Assembly: GCA_947503005.1 (NCBI GenBank)
Contig: CANNCA010000001.1
Location: 558,001 to 622,000, forward strand
Direction of reading: 5' to 3'
DNA: 64,000 nucleotides
Source: an uncultured Flavobacteriaceae bacterium
GTDB lineage: Bacteria; Bacteroidota; Bacteroidia; Flavobacteriales; Flavobacteriaceae
Shown here piece by piece: positions 45,357 through 53,668 of the stretch. The position numbers were made by a program, and so were the translations under genes. The first letter of the stretch is position 1. The number at the start of each line of letters is the position of its first letter. The notes beneath the pieces were generated by a model, which saw only the letters and a program-made list of their open reading frames with translations, searched no databases and was not told the origin of the DNA.

Positions 45357-45724
45357 TATTGAATTATTTTAAACGTAGCACTCAATTTTAATGCCACAGT
45401 ATCATCATAAGAAGTTACATTTTTCACTTTTACGAGATCCTCTGTCTCGGTGATGTTCAATATCAAATCTATTGTTTCATTCACTTCGGGATTGATAATT
45501 GCCATGAATTTGACGTTCGAGACCATTGTCAAGAACAAATTTTTATTCAAAGTCTGTTCCGTAAGTTCTTTGATCATTTGAATCATACAAACTCCAGGCA
45601 TTACCGGACTGTCGGGGAAATGTCCTTTAAAAACCTCGTGTGCTGCATTCAACTTCACGGTAGCCTTAATTTCTTGCTCGTTTTGTGTTATATTCTGAAC
45701 TGTATATAATCCTTTTATTAACAT
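45356..45724 (-). CDS. ApeI-like hotdog dehydratase (FabA/FabZ family)
   Basis: A 122-residue hotdog protein with the FabZ-type active-site segment GHFPDSPVMPGV containing the catalytic His. Fourteen residues after that His, where FabZ has its catalytic Glu, there is Gln (CMIQM). Loss of the acidic residue suggests that it needs a partner subunit, as reported for ApeI:ApeP-type dehydratases in aryl polyene synthesis. It should remove water from 3-hydroxyacyl-ACP during polyene extension. The next gene overlaps its end by one base. Confidence 0.72.
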   Translation of the reverse strand: MLIKGLYTVQNITQNEQEIKATVKLNAAHEVFKGHFPDSPVMPGVCMIQMIKELTEQTLNKNLFLTMVSNVKFMAIINPEVNETIDLILNITETEDLVKVKNVTSYDDTVALKLSATFKIIQ

Positions 45725-45726
45725 AG

Positions 45727-46335
45727 CTAAATGGACTTAAGGCGTATAGAAAGCCTGAGGTTTTCGTGATTGATTTGAATAGCTTTCGCAAGGTCATCAT
45801 TTATTTCTGAAAATAGAAATTCGACTTGGGGCCTCTCGTTTTTGACTTTGATTATCTTATAGGGTTGGTCTTCGTCCATTGAATAGAAATAATTTTTTCC
45901 TTCAATATCAGTTTGATATACTGTATTTCCATCTAATAAAAAAGCTTTTTCAATGACTGAATTTTCTTTTACCAAAACCCTAAAATCGTTTTTCAAAATG
46001 TTGACTAGGATTTTCTTGTCCAGTTCTTTCAAAATGTGATTTACTTTGAAATCATTATCCTTGAACGTAAAGTCGAAAATTTTGTTACCCAATTCAGTGG
46101 TAAAGGCAATACGATGCTGATTTTTACCTAGTTTTTTGACTATGAATAATCCTCCAAAAGATTTACCGAAGGCTGCTATGTTTGCCTTGTATACATAGTC
46201 TTTGTCACTATCAGAAAAATATGGGTTGGTAATAGTTCTGGTGGTCAAGTCTATTGCTGTATATCCGTTTTTCTTAGGATAGGATGCGCAACTAACGCAC
46301 AATACAAGCACTAGACTAATGAGCAAAAATCGCAT
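45727..46335 (-). CDS. Lipoprotein of the pigment cluster
   Basis: A 202-residue lipoprotein (lipobox LVLCVSCAS) with a beta-rich mature domain of unknown family. It overlaps the LolA-like gene by 20 bp and lies 2 bp from the ApeI-like gene. Outer-membrane lipoproteins with a LolA-like partner occur in aryl polyene clusters, which suggests a role in passing the pigment to the outer membrane, but that is inference. Confidence 0.68.
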   Translation of the reverse strand: MRFLLISLVLVLCVSCASYPKKNGYTAIDLTTRTITNPYFSDSDKDYVYKANIAAFGKSFGGLFIVKKLGKNQHRIAFTTELGNKIFDFTFKDNDFKVNHILKELDKKILVNILKNDFRVLVKENSVIEKAFLLDGNTVYQTDIEGKNYFYSMDEDQPYKIIKVKNERPQVEFLFSEINDDLAKAIQINHENLRLSIRLKSI

Positions 46336-46984
46336 CTGACAAAGGTTGATTGGTACTACGATTACTGAAAATAATATGGGTGTAGTCGTCAGAGGGTTCG
46401 ATCATTTTCACTTCTTCCACTTCACCTTTGCCGTTGAAGGTAAGTTGAAATGATTTGATAAATTCAGAAAATTGTGGGTCAGTTGGGTTAAAATGCACTT
46501 CGCTTTTTCCGTCTTTTTGGTAATAGGTAACCTTGAACTCATCAGCGTCGAACAAATCACCTTTAATACTCGCAGTAATGAGTTGGTTCAATTGTTTGAA
46601 GATTTTGTTGGAGGCCATATCCATAGCACTTTTGCTGCCATCGTCGTTGATGTAAAGTGTTTCGTTTTTGAAAATTATGGAATAGGCAAAAGGCTCCGTA
46701 TACGCCCATTTTACCCTATCCGGAGATTTAAAAGCTAACTTTCCGGTAGACGCTATATCATTCGATAAAAAATCAAGGTGCTTATACTGCACGAAATCGC
46801 TTGTAATGGTTTCCGTATTTGCTGAAAGTATCTTTACTTTGTTCTTTAAAGCAGCTGCTTCCGTCTGACCCATTTTTTTCTGCGCAACTAAGTTACCAAT
46901 TCCTAAGATTAGTAAAACAGACACTAAACAGATTCCTGCCTTCGTGGGGTTTAAAATTAATTGGCTCTTGCTACGCATAGGCAT
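46316..46984 (-). CDS. LolA-like outer-membrane lipoprotein carrier protein
   Basis: A 222-residue protein with an N-terminal membrane/signal segment (about 17-35) and a LolA/LolB-type half-barrel: ITSDFVQYKHLDFLSNDIAS, STGKLAFKSPDRVKWAY and YSIIFKNETLYI. LolA-like proteins carry hydrophobic lipids across the periplasm, so here it may ferry the pigment or its precursor toward the outer membrane. It overlaps the deacetylase gene by 14 bp and the lipoprotein gene by 20 bp, indicating tight co-expression. Confidence 0.8.
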   Translation of the reverse strand: MPMRSKSQLILNPTKAGICLVSVLLILGIGNLVAQKKMGQTEAAALKNKVKILSANTETITSDFVQYKHLDFLSNDIASTGKLAFKSPDRVKWAYTEPFAYSIIFKNETLYINDDGSKSAMDMASNKIFKQLNQLITASIKGDLFDADEFKVTYYQKDGKSEVHFNPTDPQFSEFIKSFQLTFNGKGEVEEVKMIEPSDDYTHIIFSNRSTNQPLSDAIFAH

Positions 46985-47747
46985 TCAACTCCAGAAGTTT
47001 GTCGACCGTGACAGACTCCATATTCTTATCCTCCAAAAATAGCAATAACCGTTCCAATACATTGACGGTTTTTTGACTAGTATCATGAAGCAAGACCATA
47101 TCGCCTTTAGAAATTTTGGAAGTTATTCTATTCAAAACTTTATTTTCGACTCTCGCAGTTGTATCCAAAGAACGCACGTTCCACCCGATACTGGTCAAAT
47201 TTAATTGTTTCACGGCTTTCTCAATCATGGGGTTGGTTACGCCGAAGGCAGGCCGATAAAGACTCATACTCTGACCGGTCAAATCTTTGACCAAGTCGAT
47301 TGTCCGTTTTAACTCAGCAACTACTTTTTGGGTCCCAAAGAAGCCAAATAATTTGGAATGAGAGTACGTATGATTGCCAACTGTATGCCCTTCGGAAAGT
47401 ATGCGTTTAAAGAGTTCTGGATGTTTTTCAATATGCTGCCCTATGCAGAAAAAAGTAGCTTTGAACTCATGTTTTTTTAGTAAGTCCAACACTTTTGGAG
47501 TGAACTCGGGATGGGGCCCATCATCAAAGGTCAATGCGATTTGGTTCTTCAAAATATTCATATTGGAATGAAGAGAAGTCAAATGATAATTCCATTGAAT
47601 AAAAAAAGAGCCAAAAACGGTAAATAACAAAAAAAGCAAAAAGAGAAGCATAAATGGCCAACTAGCTAGGCCGTAAGACGCGTCTAAAAAAAGTAGCACC
47701 GCAAAAAGCACCAGTACCAAAATACTTACGGACCTACGTCTTAACAT
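46971..47747 (-). CDS. Polysaccharide deacetylase (NodB-type, CE4)
   Basis: A 258-residue protein with two N-terminal hydrophobic helices and a NodB domain: the metal and catalytic Asp pair in LTFDDGPHPEFT, the metal His pair in NHTYSHSK, the RPAFGVTNP segment and the VLLHDTSQ closing motif. It should remove N-acetyl or another acyl group from a sugar or glycan-like substrate at the membrane. Why a deacetylase sits in a pigment cluster is unclear; it may act on a sugar added by the GT2 protein. Overlaps both neighbours by a few bases. Confidence 0.82.
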   Translation of the reverse strand: MLRRRSVSILVLVLFAVLLFLDASYGLASWPFMLLFLLFLLFTVFGSFFIQWNYHLTSLHSNMNILKNQIALTFDDGPHPEFTPKVLDLLKKHEFKATFFCIGQHIEKHPELFKRILSEGHTVGNHTYSHSKLFGFFGTQKVVAELKRTIDLVKDLTGQSMSLYRPAFGVTNPMIEKAVKQLNLTSIGWNVRSLDTTARVENKVLNRITSKISKGDMVLLHDTSQKTVNVLERLLLFLEDKNMESVTVDKLLELNAYA

Positions 47748-48805
47748 TTTTTGAGCAGCACAAGGCTGTGGTTTTGTCCACGATATTGGTTATAGATTAA
47801 AACGGTTTTCGGTGGTTTTTCTAACGAATTAAGCTTCACAATATCAGGAACAGTTTGCGTTTTAATGATTTTAGAAGATAACCAAAAGGCGAATCCGGTT
47901 GCGGTATCGTATTCTCCCGAAAGATGTTTAAAATATGCTTGGGGAGTATACTTGAAAATCCCTTGGTTCAAAGAATCGTAATAGCCGTCAAAATTAGAAT
48001 CTCCATTATTCCCCATAACAACCAAATCGATAGCTTCTAATTCAGTATCGCTATGATCTAAAAAGGACTGAACCTGACTTGAAAGATTTTCTAAAGAAAG
48101 ACTATTATAAATTTCCACACCTTTAAGTTCGGCATAGGTCGATGCCTGTTTTTCATTGGAAAGGACAAAAAAATGCGATCCTTCCGCCATTATGGATCCT
48201 TCCGTATTTGAAGATAACAAGGTCTTTTGGGTTACAGGTTCGTTCTTGAAATGCCCAATTAATTGATGCGATTGTACATGATGGTCTACCAACTCATCTA
48301 CGCCACCAACCAAAATGTTATTCGCTTCGCTATTTTCAATCTGCAGTTGCGCATCTAACAAACTTGATTCGAAGGATACTGCTGAATTTACATAGGTGAA
48401 GTTGTAGCCTTTGCAACCAAGGCCCAAGGCAATTTGTCCCGCCACGGTATTGTGTGAGGATTGTATAAAACGAGTAGGAGTTAAAAATTGTTCGTCATTG
48501 TTTATGATATCGCTTACGAATTTCGCTGAATCGTCCAAACAACCCAAACCAGTACCTACGATAATAGCATCTACGTTCTCTAAACCTGCTTCTTTTAGGG
48601 CAGTTTGAGAACTGACGGTACTCATTTTTATTCCTTTGGCCATTCGTCGGGCGGCTGCGGGTGGAATATATGCTTTATAGTCTGGATCAACGACTTTGAG
48701 CTCCGTTGCTTCGTACGGTACAATTTCATCCAAAAACGTGGAATTATCATAGGTTTTCTGAGCGGAAACTGAACCAACACTATTGATGTAGACCGATTTT
48801 TTCAC
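47741..48805 (-). CDS. Chain-length-factor-like ketosynthase (ApeC-like), no catalytic cysteine
   Basis: A 354-residue ketosynthase-fold protein in which the nucleophile position of T-x-x-x-A-C is Ala (TYVNSAVSF), while the later lysine/histidine region (YFKHLSGEYDTATGF) partly survives. That is the signature of a chain-length factor, the inactive partner of a ketosynthase in type II polyketide and aryl polyene systems (ApeC). The GTG at 48805 overlaps the stop of the upstream complete ketosynthase in a GTGA arrangement, so the two subunits are translationally coupled, as expected for a heterodimer. Confidence 0.8.
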   Translation of the reverse strand: MKKSVYINSVGSVSAQKTYDNSTFLDEIVPYEATELKVVDPDYKAYIPPAAARRMAKGIKMSTVSSQTALKEAGLENVDAIIVGTGLGCLDDSAKFVSDIINNDEQFLTPTRFIQSSHNTVAGQIALGLGCKGYNFTYVNSAVSFESSLLDAQLQIENSEANNILVGGVDELVDHHVQSHQLIGHFKNEPVTQKTLLSSNTEGSIMAEGSHFFVLSNEKQASTYAELKGVEIYNSLSLENLSSQVQSFLDHSDTELEAIDLVVMGNNGDSNFDGYYDSLNQGIFKYTPQAYFKHLSGEYDTATGFAFWLSSKIIKTQTVPDIVKLNSLEKPPKTVLIYNQYRGQNHSLVLLKKC

Positions 48806-50004
48806 GCTTCTTTGGATAGTATTAGTGTAGAACAATTTCCTCCAAAACCGAATGAATTAGAGAGCACATGTTCCAGTACTTTTTCTTTGGATTCCGTTTC
48901 TGGAAGCAAATTGAATTCGCTCATAGGTGTTTTGAAGTTCAGGTTCGGATAGATACGATTGTTCTGAAGTGCTAAAACGGAGTATACTGCTTCGACACCA
49001 CCTGCTACCGCTAAAGTGTGTCCAGTGTATGCTTTAGTAGAGCTGAATTGGGGCACTTTTCCTTCCCCAAAAATGCGTATCATCGCGCGACCCTCCGAAA
49101 GGTCATTGTTAGGTGTGGCGGTGCCATGGGCATTGACGTAATCAATATGCTCGGGTTTTAATCCCGCGACTTTTAATGCTTTCTCCATGGCCATTACTGC
49201 ACCATCGCCATTGTCTGAAGAGGCCGTCTGGTGAAAAGCATCGTTGGCATTGCCGTATCCTGATACATAGGCCAAAACGGCTCTGTTTTCCTTTTCAACG
49301 ATTTTGTCAGATTCCAAAACCAAAAAGGCACCTGCTTCCCCTAGATTTAGTCCTTTTCGGTTATCGTCAAAAGGTGTATTGTAAGTGTCGGAAAGAATCA
49401 TCAAGGTCTTGAACCCATTGATGGTGAATTTTGAAAGCGCATCGGTACCGCCAACAATGGCACGATCCAATCGACCCGATTTTATCATTCGGGCACCAAG
49501 CAAAATGGCATTGGCCGCTGAAGAACATGCCGTACTAATGGTAGTCATGAAACTTCCCTCTAAACCAAGGTAATTTGCAATTTTTTGTGTTGAATCTCCG
49601 GCATGTAGCCCGTCAATATGATGATGATGTTCTTTGTTTTTGAAATACTCAAAGAAATACTGTTCCGACTTGTCCATTCCACCAACGGTAGTGCTTGAAA
49701 TGAGTCCCGTTTTATAATCGTTGATGTCGGTAATGCCAGCTTGGCGAATGGCTTCTTGGGCGGCAATTATGCCCAGCATAGGTGAACGGGAGTAGGTGTT
49801 GGCTTCTAGCCCTAGTCTTTGTTCCAATTCTGAATTCGTAGCCTTGACTTCCCCAACCATAATTTCATCTTTATGGATGGTTTCGATTTGGGTAATTTTA
49901 TCAATACCCATTTTTTCACCGATAAGTGACTCATAATTTTCCTGCACATTGTTGCCAATGGCCGAAATTATACCCATACCTGTGATTGCTACTCCTTTGC
50001 TCAT
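48802..50004 (-). CDS. 3-oxoacyl-ACP synthase (FabF-type, ApeO-like)
   Basis: A complete 400-residue FabF-type ketosynthase with Cys-His-His: TISTACSSAAN, NAHGTATPNND and STKAYTGHTL. It should extend the polyene chain with malonyl-ACP. The coupled downstream gene encodes a chain-length-factor-like partner, making this the likely active half of the heterodimer. A near-match promoter core (TATTTTTA) about 35-40 bp upstream of the start could drive a second transcript for the left half of the cluster. Confidence 0.88.
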   Translation of the reverse strand: MSKGVAITGMGIISAIGNNVQENYESLIGEKMGIDKITQIETIHKDEIMVGEVKATNSELEQRLGLEANTYSRSPMLGIIAAQEAIRQAGITDINDYKTGLISSTTVGGMDKSEQYFFEYFKNKEHHHHIDGLHAGDSTQKIANYLGLEGSFMTTISTACSSAANAILLGARMIKSGRLDRAIVGGTDALSKFTINGFKTLMILSDTYNTPFDDNRKGLNLGEAGAFLVLESDKIVEKENRAVLAYVSGYGNANDAFHQTASSDNGDGAVMAMEKALKVAGLKPEHIDYVNAHGTATPNNDLSEGRAMIRIFGEGKVPQFSSTKAYTGHTLAVAGGVEAVYSVLALQNNRIYPNLNFKTPMSEFNLLPETESKEKVLEHVLSNSFGFGGNCSTLILSKEA

Positions 50005-50106
50005 TTGTAAGTTAGGACTGATTTGCCTCCTGATTTAAAAATACGAAACCCAGATGTATTAAAAGGAAACTATTAGGGAAGGATTGGATAAAAAATAAAT
50101 TAGGAC

Positions 50107-50364
50107 CTACCGACTCCTATGCTCACTAATATAACCAGCCATAGTATCGATTGACTCAAAAATCTTTCTACCCTCTTTGGGGTCTGCAAGTTTGATACCG
50201 TAGTCTTTGTCGAGCATAACGATCAATTCCAGGGCATCGATGGAATCAAGGCCTAAACCTTCGCCAAACAATGGGTCAGTATCGGCAATTTCGTCAATAG
50301 CGATATCTTCAAGATTTAATTGCTCTATTATCTTCTCTTTTAATTCTTGTTTCAACTCACTCAT
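50107..50364 (-). CDS. Acyl carrier protein
   Basis: An 85-residue ACP with the phosphopantetheine attachment Ser in GLGLDSIDALEL. Acidic and helical, normal length. It carries the growing aryl polyene or the resorcinol-related chain as a thioester. The start overlaps the small thiolase-like gene by 4 bp; a 102-bp gap separates it from the ketosynthase gene downstream. Confidence 0.92.
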   Translation of the reverse strand: MSELKQELKEKIIEQLNLEDIAIDEIADTDPLFGEGLGLDSIDALELIVMLDKDYGIKLADPKEGRKIFESIDTMAGYISEHRSR

Positions 50365-50966
50365 ATGGTTTGGTATAATCGTGTTAATTCTTCGGTTGTA
50401 TGTGCAAAAGTACCTTTATTGGCAACAACGTACAAAAATGCATCATATTTTCCATTATCGAAATTTACCCATCCACATAAAACCTTTTTGGCGTTTCCTT
50501 CCTTTAATAAACTATTTGTATAGTCTTTCATAAAAGAAGGGTTGAACTTATCAAAAACCAAGAATGCATTTTCTGAATGGAGACCATGTTTAATACTGAT
50601 TTCACCCAAACAAATATTTGGGAGTGTATATACGAATACCGATGGACTGGGATAAAAGTTAGTACTATCCGAAATGGACTGTTGATGTTTGCGGTCAGTG
50701 TCAAGACTTGAGGCTTTGTTCGAAAGTACTAGAGCCACATCTTTTTCCGTATCTTCTTTAAGGAGCACATCGGCTATCATAAATGCCAATTTACTCAGAT
50801 TATCCATCTTAAAGAATTTTGAATAATCGATATGTAATGCTTCGTAGGCGGATTTTATAAAGATGGAAAAATCGGTTTCATCAGTTTCAAAAATGGCTTT
50901 CCCGTTCATTGAAACTCGATGATTTCGAATGTGGCAAAACGATTCTATTTGAAATGATTTATCCAA
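50361..50966 (-). CDS. Small ketosynthase-like (thiolase-fold) protein
   Basis: A 201-residue protein, about half the length of a ketosynthase. Its middle (VALVLSNKASSLDTDRKHQ) and the TLPNICLGEISIKHGL segment look like the N-terminal half of a thiolase-fold ketosynthase. The Cys in TLPNIC falls near the nucleophile position, but no distal His motifs are present. It lies between the methyltransferase and ACP genes. A non-catalytic partner or chain-transfer role is the best guess. Confidence 0.65.
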   Translation of the reverse strand: MDKSFQIESFCHIRNHRVSMNGKAIFETDETDFSIFIKSAYEALHIDYSKFFKMDNLSKLAFMIADVLLKEDTEKDVALVLSNKASSLDTDRKHQQSISDSTNFYPSPSVFVYTLPNICLGEISIKHGLHSENAFLVFDKFNPSFMKDYTNSLLKEGNAKKVLCGWVNFDNGKYDAFLYVVANKGTFAHTTEELTRLYQTI

Positions 50967-50972
50967 GTTATT

Positions 50973-52034
50973 TTATTTCTTCTTACAGACGAACATGGTA
51001 TGGAAGTCACCCACTTTTTTGTCCGCTTCCAACCTCAAACCGGCCGCATCGACTAATTGTTTGAATTCTTCTGATTTGTACATTTTGCTGTTACCGTTCG
51101 CCAAGGCCGTAAAGTAAAGTGAGGTAGCTTCTAAGGTCAATTTAGCACTGCCATATTGTTGACGGTCCGTAAAAGTTTCGATGATGATCAATTCGGTATC
51201 AGAATCCATAGCGCTAACGGCAACCTTCAATGTTTTTAGGATTTCTTCCTTGGAAAAACAATCTAAAAACTGACTCATCCAAATAGTATCTGCTCCTTTT
51301 GGAATACTTGGATTATCGGATAACCAATCGATTTCTTGCCCAGAAATACGGTCTTCGAATCCGTTTTTTTCTGCGTGTGCCAAAGCTTTGTTCAATTGGC
51401 CCGGTAAATCGAAGATCTTAACATTGATGTCGGCATCATGCTTACAGCACATAATAGCGAATTTTCCTGTGTTACCTCCAATATCGAAAAGTAGTTTGGG
51501 TTGCTTTTCAAAAACCGTATGCAGAGCTTCTCCGAATATTTCATCGGAATAATAATGATCGAAGGCGAACCAAGATTTCTGTTCCTTTGACGTCAATTTG
51601 GAAAGCCCCTCATAAATAGTGGGCCAATCACCCAATTCTTTTAGACCAGAGGGTTTTTCGGTTTCTATGGCTTCCTGAAGGTGATACAGTCCTTTATAAC
51701 AGATATCCTGAGTGAAATTGATGTTGGCCGAAGTCATTTGGTTGTAGTTTAAAAAATAACCGATTTTGGTCAACTCGTACCTTCCGTTCTCATCTTTTTC
51801 AACGATGTCGGAAGATTCGGCGATTTCCAACAAAACACTCAAACCATATTCGCCGATGCTCAGTTTATTGTCGATTTCGTCAATCGTCACACCTCCTTTT
51901 GTACCGTTGTCAAAAATAAAGTCCAAGATGCCCAAATTTCTCAATGAAACGGTAGCTTGAAAAACAAAAGGGGCAAAAGCGATTTTCTGGGCCTCTTGCA
52001 GGGCATCAAATGCCTTCATGGTTTTTTTCGACAT
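50973..52034 (-). CDS. SAM-dependent O-methyltransferase-type enzyme
   Basis: A 353-residue methyltransferase with an N-terminal dimerisation/winged-helix region (about 1-170) and a C-terminal SAM domain with motif I FDIGGNTGKFA, DLPGQLNKA and the acidic post-motif region around ISGQEIDWL. This layout belongs to the O-methyltransferase family acting on aromatic substrates, and known flexirubins can carry a methyl group on the aryl head, so ring methylation is plausible. A catalytic His for O-methylation is not clearly seen, so C-methylation is not excluded. Confidence 0.8.
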   Translation of the reverse strand: MSKKTMKAFDALQEAQKIAFAPFVFQATVSLRNLGILDFIFDNGTKGGVTIDEIDNKLSIGEYGLSVLLEIAESSDIVEKDENGRYELTKIGYFLNYNQMTSANINFTQDICYKGLYHLQEAIETEKPSGLKELGDWPTIYEGLSKLTSKEQKSWFAFDHYYSDEIFGEALHTVFEKQPKLLFDIGGNTGKFAIMCCKHDADINVKIFDLPGQLNKALAHAEKNGFEDRISGQEIDWLSDNPSIPKGADTIWMSQFLDCFSKEEILKTLKVAVSAMDSDTELIIIETFTDRQQYGSAKLTLEATSLYFTALANGNSKMYKSEEFKQLVDAAGLRLEADKKVGDFHTMFVCKKK

Positions 52035-52101
52035 TGCTAATTCCTTGAATTATGGTAATTTTCAATCTGCGAATTTAAGAAGTATAGGGCTTTATTTAGG
52101 C

Positions 52102-53250
52102 TTAAACGGTAACTTTTTGAAAAATCGCAGCCGTATTACAGCCCCCAAAACCTGAAGCCGTTTTTAAGAAAGTCTTGATTTCTTTGTTAGTAGTGCGCTC
52201 AATAATATTCAAGGGTTGGGATACCCCCAGTTCTTTAAAACCTTTTGAGGCGAATAGTATGTTTCGATTTAGAGAGTGCATTCCAATAATGGTTTCCAAA
52301 AGGCCCGAGGCGCCCAAAGTATGACCAAAATACCCTTTCAAACTATTCAATGGAGTTTCTTGAAGTCCTGATCTGTTGAAAGCTATTGCTTCCATTTCAT
52401 CATTGAACATGGTTGCCGTGCCATGGGCAGAAATGTAATCAATACTTGCAGGATTTAATTTCGCGTGACTCATGGCACGTTCTATGCTCCTGAACAGGCC
52501 TTCGCCGGTTCTAGAAGGCCCTGAAATATGATTGGCATCATTACAAGAAGCTTCCCCTAAGACGGCAACTGATTCTCCGACAAGTTTGTCGTCGTCTTTC
52601 GTAACTAAAACACTTGCTGCGACTTCGCCGATATTGATTCCCGAACGCGTTTTGCAATAAGGCCTGCAAGGTTCTTCACTTAGGGCTTGAAAAGCATTGA
52701 ATCCTGATAGGATGAATTGTGTCACTAAATCACCTCCCACTACAAAAACATGGTCAAACCGACCTTGGTTGATATACCTTTTCGCGACAGCTAACGCAAG
52801 TACTCCTGATACACAAGCATTGGAAAGCACTATTGCCTCGTTCTTAAAGCTAAAAAAGGTTCTGATCATTTCACCAAGCACGCTCAAATAAGCTCGGTCT
52901 TCTGAAAACGGGTTGTTTGTTTCCAGCACATCGATATTACCTTTTGTCGTGGAAATTAGTAACCCAACTCGCGATGTTAATTCCAGATTCGATTTGGTGA
53001 TGATATTCGCCAAGGAAACCAATAACATCTTTTCTAACCGTGTGTGTTTTTCTTTGGGATTTAATTCTGAATACTTTTGTTCTAGATTTTCTTGACGTAT
53101 CCGTGAAGAAAAAAAAGGTTGGGGTAGTACGGATGTGTCTTCGGTCAAGTGCAATCCTGTTGCCTCTTTCGCAATAGCATCAATGGCGGAAGAACTCTGA
53201 AAACCATAGGCGGAAACAATGTTGTTATGTGAAAGGTAGACCTTATCCAT
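52102..53250 (-). CDS. 3-oxoacyl-ACP synthase (ketosynthase)
   Basis: A 382-residue ketosynthase with the nucleophile Cys in LSNACVSGVLA, His in SAHGTATMFND and His in GYFGHTLGAS. It is the third complete FabF-like ketosynthase of the cluster and might initiate or extend a particular chain. It overlaps the thioesterase gene by 8 bp and is separated from the methyltransferase by 67 bp. Sequence differs clearly from the other two, so it is not a recent duplicate. Confidence 0.87.
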   Translation of the reverse strand: MDKVYLSHNNIVSAYGFQSSSAIDAIAKEATGLHLTEDTSVLPQPFFSSRIRQENLEQKYSELNPKEKHTRLEKMLLVSLANIITKSNLELTSRVGLLISTTKGNIDVLETNNPFSEDRAYLSVLGEMIRTFFSFKNEAIVLSNACVSGVLALAVAKRYINQGRFDHVFVVGGDLVTQFILSGFNAFQALSEEPCRPYCKTRSGINIGEVAASVLVTKDDDKLVGESVAVLGEASCNDANHISGPSRTGEGLFRSIERAMSHAKLNPASIDYISAHGTATMFNDEMEAIAFNRSGLQETPLNSLKGYFGHTLGASGLLETIIGMHSLNRNILFASKGFKELGVSQPLNIIERTTNKEIKTFLKTASGFGGCNTAAIFQKVTV

Positions 53251-53668
53251 TCAACAGACCAACTTTGATTTTCCAATCTTTGAAAAACTTAGGAAGTTCT
53301 AAGGATAACTCCCCGAAAAGTTCAACGAAAACCTGAACCGTTTCTCCTGTACAGACTACCTTGCCTTCAGGATTCAAAATTTCGTATTTGAATACCATTT
53401 TGGCCGCAGCGGAATCCACGTAAGTCGTTTTAATCTTTGCCACATCGCCATAGCGTAACGGCAGTTTGTGTTCACATGAAGATTTCACAATGGGAGTGCT
53501 GAAATTATGTTTTTTTTGATCAAGGTAAGAAATGCCGTGATGGCGGCCGAAAGCTTCACGACCATCCTCAAAATATTGAATATAGTTGCCGTGCCAGACA
53601 ATGCCGAGCGGGTCGCATTCGGTAAACCGTACGCGAACATCACTTGTATAACTGATTTCCTTTTTCAT
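53243..53668 (-). CDS. 4HBT-type hotdog acyl-CoA/ACP thioesterase
   Basis: A 141-residue 4-hydroxybenzoyl-CoA thioesterase-like hotdog protein with the family active-site segment TECDPLGIVWHGNYIQYFEDGR, in which the Asp is the usual catalytic residue. It probably releases a finished or stalled acyl chain from ACP or CoA. It abuts the ABC-2 permease gene and overlaps the next ketosynthase gene. The family is common in aryl polyene clusters. Confidence 0.85.
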   Translation of the reverse strand: MKKEISYTSDVRVRFTECDPLGIVWHGNYIQYFEDGREAFGRHHGISYLDQKKHNFSTPIVKSSCEHKLPLRYGDVAKIKTTYVDSAAAKMVFKYEILNPEGKVVCTGETVQVFVELFGELSLELPKFFKDWKIKVGLLNG

